Source: an uncultured Lachnospiraceae bacterium
Lineage (GTDB): Bacteria; Bacillota; Clostridia; Lachnospirales; Lachnospiraceae
Direction: 5' to 3'
NCBI GenBank assembly: GCA_958405355.1
Contig: CATYEA010000090.1
Span: forward strand, 1-7,463
DNA: 7,463 nt
This document shows positions 4,757-7,463 of the stretch, piece after piece. The notes beneath the pieces were generated by a model. The model made no database searches, had not been told where the DNA came from, and worked only from the letters and a program-made list of their open reading frames with translations. Both the position numbers and the translations under genes were made by a program. Position 1 is the stretch's first letter, and every line of letters begins with the position of its first letter.

Positions 4757-5728
4757 TTATTCCTCCACTGGTTTCAACGATGCTGCCAGTTTTTTCAGCA
4801 CTTCAAAATCTTGAAGCCCCGTCAATTCAAACATATACCCATCCTGTTGCCATTGCAATCTACCTTGACCATTTTTAATATAAAATATACCTTGGTTTCC
4901 ATTAACCTCTATCTCCTTATACTCTACCCCTTCAGTATCATAACCAGCCTGGAAATCCATTGTCATTTGCTGAAAATTATATTCTTGTTTTTTTTCATTA
5001 ATATAATATAAAATTCTTCGTTTATCTCGAAATATTTCTTCACTCACCTCATATCCATCCAGCACTATTGTCGGCTCATAAACAGTCTTGATTTCCGTCG
5101 GAAAATCTGTTGTCTGGTTATCACCATACAAAATCTGGTCGTCTACGGATGCACTGCTAAAGAGGGATTGCACCTGCATCACAAGAACGCGGATTGGCTC
5201 GGGCATTGCGTCCACCCTGGCAACACTGGGGCTGGCAGTAATTACCAGCAGAGCCACGGCAGCAGCCGCAGCGGCTGGAATATGGAAACGGCGTTTTGGT
5301 TTGGTCATGGATTTACTTTCGTCCCACGCGAAAGCCGTTTGCAGCATCTTTTGTTTGCGCGCTTCATAATCCTGTGAAAGCAAACGAGGGATTTCCTCAC
5401 CATCGGAAATCTTGTCGGCATCTTCCTCAAGAAACCTATCTACCGCTTTTTCAATTAAGCTTTCTCGCATCAGGTCAAAGTCCTCCGAAATATCCTCTTT
5501 ATCTGAATCTGCATCCATTCGACCAGCCTGTGATACATACCTTTCAGATGGATGCGCTTCATGATGAAATACAATTTCCGTGACTTTTGAAACCCCTTTT
5601 TTATCAGTCGGAGATAGAGATTCTGATGAGCTGCTAACGCAATTATCCAACTCTTTTGGACTTGAAGCATTTTCTTTATCTTTTTTTACCGTTAAGAGTC
5701 CGTCACCGGTTTTAGATTTTCCTGCCAT
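4757..5728 (-). CDS. DUF4367-like single-pass membrane protein, possibly anti-sigma-like
   Basis: This encodes 323 aa. Residues 1-85 are polar and Ser/Lys/Asp/Glu-rich, probably disordered. Residues 85-135 (FDLMRESLIEKAVDRFLEE to YEARKQKMLQTAF) resemble the cytoplasmic segment seen before the membrane helix in DUF4367-type proteins. One transmembrane helix spans about 149-170 (FHIPAAAAAAVALLVITA). The outer part (about 215-319) ends in a DUF4367-like domain, with GIFYIKNGQGRLQWQQDGYM and a final DFEVLKKLAASLK. Such proteins often sit beside an ECF sigma factor and are suspected anti-sigma factors; none is seen here. The ATG at 5726-5728 has AAGGAGG at 5739-5745. The secreted-protein gene follows by 2 nt. 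Family assignment is from memory. Confidence 0.85.
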   Translation of the reverse strand: MAGKSKTGDGLLTVKKDKENASSPKELDNCVSSSSESLSPTDKKGVSKVTEIVFHHEAHPSERYVSQAGRMDADSDKEDISEDFDLMRESLIEKAVDRFLEEDADKISDGEEIPRLLSQDYEARKQKMLQTAFAWDESKSMTKPKRRFHIPAAAAAAVALLVITASPSVARVDAMPEPIRVLVMQVQSLFSSASVDDQILYGDNQTTDFPTEIKTVYEPTIVLDGYEVSEEIFRDKRRILYYINEKKQEYNFQQMTMDFQAGYDTEGVEYKEIEVNGNQGIFYIKNGQGRLQWQQDGYMFELTGLQDFEVLKKLAASLKPVEE

Positions 5729-5903
5729 CCGTATCTCCCCTCCTTCTTCGTGTATTCACCGGTGTCCCTCGATTGACTCTCATCTATATATCCGGTTTCA
5801 ACACTGTTTTGTGACATACTTTTTTGTTTTTTTACATTTTTTGTCGTTTATCACAAAAATCCGACACTGAATTTGTACAAAATTCTGATATACATACCTC
5901 CAT
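5729..5903 (-). promoter_or_regulatory. Upstream region of the DUF4367-like gene; promoter not clearly identified
   Basis: This A/T-rich stretch must hold the promoter of the two-gene unit, since a terminator lies upstream. No good TTGACA/TATAAT pair is visible. On the minus strand TGAAAC (about 5786-5791) is ECF-like but lacks a convincing -10, and TATATA nearby lacks a good -35. An 8-bp inverted repeat, TTTTGTGA/TCACAAAA (5851-5858 and 5807-5814), flanks a 36-nt A/T-rich segment and could be an operator or a loose stem. Confidence 0.35.
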
Positions 5904-5943
5904 ATTAAGTTCATGCTGCGCCTTCGGCTTGCATTCACTAAGT
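5904..5943 (-). repeat. Single hairpin repeat unit of the same design as the rplK-rplA mosaic
   Basis: On the minus strand ACTTAGTGA (5935-5943) is followed by the hairpin core ATGC-aa-GCC-gaa-GGC-gca-GCAT (5913-5934) and then GAACTTAAT. The long units at 1615-1651 and 1721-1757 have the same order: 9-mer, a four-base outer stem, a GCC/GGC inner stem, then a closing A/T-rich motif, but a different outer-stem sequence. It lies between the LCP-gene terminator and the DUF4367-like gene. Confidence 0.65.
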
Positions 5944-5961
5944 AATCACAGTATATCATAT

Positions 5962-6000
5962 AAAAAGAGGGAAAGCGCCACAGGCTTCCCCTCTTTTTTT
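5962..6000 (-). terminator. Intrinsic terminator after the LCP gene
   Basis: On the minus strand GAGGGGAAGC pairs with GCTTTCCCTC (10 bp including one G-U) around a 7-nt loop. The stem is extended by flanking A/U pairs and followed by a U run. It lies 20 nt past the stop at 6021. The U-rich flank on the other strand would let it work in both directions. Between stop and terminator is a perfect 17-nt palindrome (6001-6017). Confidence 0.9.
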
Positions 6001-6020
6001 ATTTAATGTCATTAAATTTT

Positions 6021-7463
6021 TTAATAGGCGTCATTCTCATCGGAATCACTGAAGGTTTCATAGTAATCTTCTGCCAGATTACCATTGTTTTCCCAATAGA
6101 AGTCGTCATATTCTGAATCATCTGCATGATTATTGATGTAATAATCATCATTAGCATCTCTTTCATCAACCTGATAAACTTCCTGAAGTTCTGTAACTCT
6201 AGGCTCGGAAATAACTTCGCCCTTCATAAGCTTATCGATAACTTCCTTAACTGCCAAAATGGAATCATCATCCAGGATTTCCACATCCAACGGAGAGCCG
6301 GCATAGGACGCACAATATTCACTGGAAGATACGCCATAAACACTGGCAGAAACAATATTCCAATCTGCGCCATCATTCAACTGCATTTTAACCAGACTTG
6401 CAATCTGCTGGGAAGTCAGATTTGTGTCCATCTTGCCTTCCAGACTGGAAAGAAGTCCCGTATATCCGGTCAAAAATGCCGGAGATTTGATTTTCTCCAA
6501 AAGGGCTTCGATAACTAACTGCTGGTTTCTTGCACGCTGATAGTCTCCGCCGGCCAGATTCATACGTTCCCGGGCAAAGGCTAGTGCATGGACACCATCC
6601 AGATGATTGATGCCTTTGGCATATTCATAATAGCTCCATGTATCTGTTTTCTCATTATATTGCTTATAATAAGTGGAAAATGCGTACTCGGAATCCACAT
6701 TAACGCCGCCCAGCGCATCAACCATCATAATGAGCGAAGTGAAGTTTATACGTACATAATAGCTTATATCCAAATCAAAGATATTCTCCATGGAAGCAAT
6801 GGAATACTGGATTCCATACATACCTGCATGTGTTAATTTATCTTTCTCGCCGTAAGTAATGCCTGGGATTTCCACATAAGCATCTCTAGGCACACTGACC
6901 AACAATACCTGTTTTGTCGTCGGGTTAACACAAGCCATGATATTTACATCACTCCGGCTTGTCTCATCCATATCTCCATAGACATCCATACCGCTCAGGA
7001 ACACAATAAATGGTTCTTTCGTGATTGGTAAATCCGAAATATCTTCCATGTAAACTTCTGTTTCCACATTAAAATTGTCAATAATCCGAACTTTTTCTGT
7101 GAATCCTGGATTATTTTCCTCTATCAGCTCATCCAAAGCCTGATTATAGATCATTGCATTGATTTTGCCGCTGTACAGCGCCTCGACCTGTTCCGAATAG
7201 GAATTAAATTCTACTATATCGATTTCCGAACCCAGATTATTATTCATCTGAGTGATCGCCAGATCAATCTTTGAACGATCCAGGGTTGCCGTAATACCAA
7301 ACTCATAATCCTTTGCATCCGACAGAGAATCTGCCGGATCTTCTTTAAGAACAGCGATAACGATTTTATCCGTCTGATGGGCCTTAACCTTTGTTACGTT
7401 ATCCAACGTATACATAGTTTTTCCTACATAGATACTCCCGAAAATCATGACAAGGGATATTAT
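6021..7463 (-). CDS. LytR-CpsA-Psr (LCP) family wall-polymer transferase, N-terminus beyond window
   Basis: The frame is open to position 7463; the ATG at 7446-7448 lies inside a hydrophobic helix (IISLVMIFGSIYVG), so the true start is beyond the window. Numbered from that Met (475 aa): residues 28-125 form an extracellular region resembling half of a solute-binding-protein fold (KIVIAVLKEDP, then VEALYSGKINAMIYNQAL). The LCP domain spans about 146-320, with SRSDVN (R165), SVPRDAYVEIP (R188), KLTHAGMYG, VDALGGVNV, and FARERMN plus GDYQRARNQQ (R293, R295, R305, R307). These arginines bind the polyprenyl pyrophosphate substrate in characterised members. Such enzymes move teichoic acids or polysaccharides from lipid carrier to peptidoglycan. 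The tail (427-475) is strongly acidic and Tyr-rich. A terminator follows. Confidence 0.93.
   Translation of the reverse strand: MISLVMIFGSIYVGKTMYTLDNVTKVKAHQTDKIVIAVLKEDPADSLSDAKDYEFGITATLDRSKIDLAITQMNNNLGSEIDIVEFNSYSEQVEALYSGKINAMIYNQALDELIEENNPGFTEKVRIIDNFNVETEVYMEDISDLPITKEPFIVFLSGMDVYGDMDETSRSDVNIMACVNPTTKQVLLVSVPRDAYVEIPGITYGEKDKLTHAGMYGIQYSIASMENIFDLDISYYVRINFTSLIMMVDALGGVNVDSEYAFSTYYKQYNEKTDTWSYYEYAKGINHLDGVHALAFARERMNLAGGDYQRARNQQLVIEALLEKIKSPAFLTGYTGLLSSLEGKMDTNLTSQQIASLVKMQLNDGADWNIVSASVYGVSSSEYCASYAGSPLDVEILDDDSILAVKEVIDKLMKGEVISEPRVTELQEVYQVDERDANDDYYINNHADDSEYDDFYWENNGNLAEDYYETFSDSDENDAY

Noticed and set aside
5470..5670. Alternative minus-strand frame within the DUF4367-like gene, considered as a sign of frameshift
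   Set aside because: The main frame is continuous from a good ribosome binding site; the alternative frame has no family features.
5580..5870. Plus-strand open frame overlapping the DUF4367-like gene start
   Set aside because: It is antisense to the gene and its upstream region, with Phe/Ser-rich composition expected from the opposite strand.
5832..5903. A 23-codon open frame (MEVCISEFC...) upstream of the DUF4367-like gene
   Set aside because: It has no ribosome binding site and its ATG falls at the edge of the repeat unit; likely chance.

Overview
The window reads as chromosomal DNA of a Gram-positive bacterium of class Clostridia, probably Lachnospiraceae. This rests on the order rpmG-secE-nusG-rplK-rplA-rplJ-rplL, strong GGAGG-type ribosome binding sites, a four-cysteine L33, a LytR-CpsA-Psr (LCP) wall enzyme, a DUF4367-like membrane protein, and short hairpin repeats in the spacers. 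The genus cannot be fixed from sequence alone. Every supported gene lies on the minus strand, so transcription runs from high to low coordinates.

In transcription order: (1) 7463-6021, an LCP-family membrane protein cut by the window edge, followed by a good intrinsic terminator (5962-6000). (2) 5728-4251, a two-gene unit with a 2-nt gap: a DUF4367-like single-pass membrane protein and a small secreted protein of unknown function. (3) 4054-3329, a ComF-type zinc-ribbon/phosphoribosyltransferase protein preceded by a strong hairpin. (4) A sigma-A-type promoter at 3256-3285 starts the transcription/translation operon: rpmG (49 aa, GTG start), secE, nusG, rplK, rplA. (5) A near-perfect sigma-A promoter (821-849) and an L10 leader with a terminator hairpin precede rplJ and rplL. 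rplL runs off the low-coordinate end.

The core operon links protein export (SecE), transcript elongation control (NusG) and large-subunit proteins (L33, L11, L1, L10, L7/L12). Two feedback layers are visible. The L10 leader is known in Firmicutes. In addition, a 28-nt motif imitating the L1-binding site of 23S rRNA is present twice, just upstream of the rplK and rplA ribosome binding sites, with the same predicted fold and different loop sequence. This suggests that L1 controls each of the two genes separately.

The most unusual DNA is the 208-bp rplK-rplA spacer. It holds a mosaic of short hairpins separated by a recurring 9-mer (AYTTARTGA on the minus strand), including an exact 37-bp direct repeat 106 bp apart. 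A single unit of the same design lies at 5904-5943. It looks like a dispersed repeat family inserted beside, but not into, the putative L1 site. No complete mobile element, CRISPR array, tRNA or rRNA is visible.
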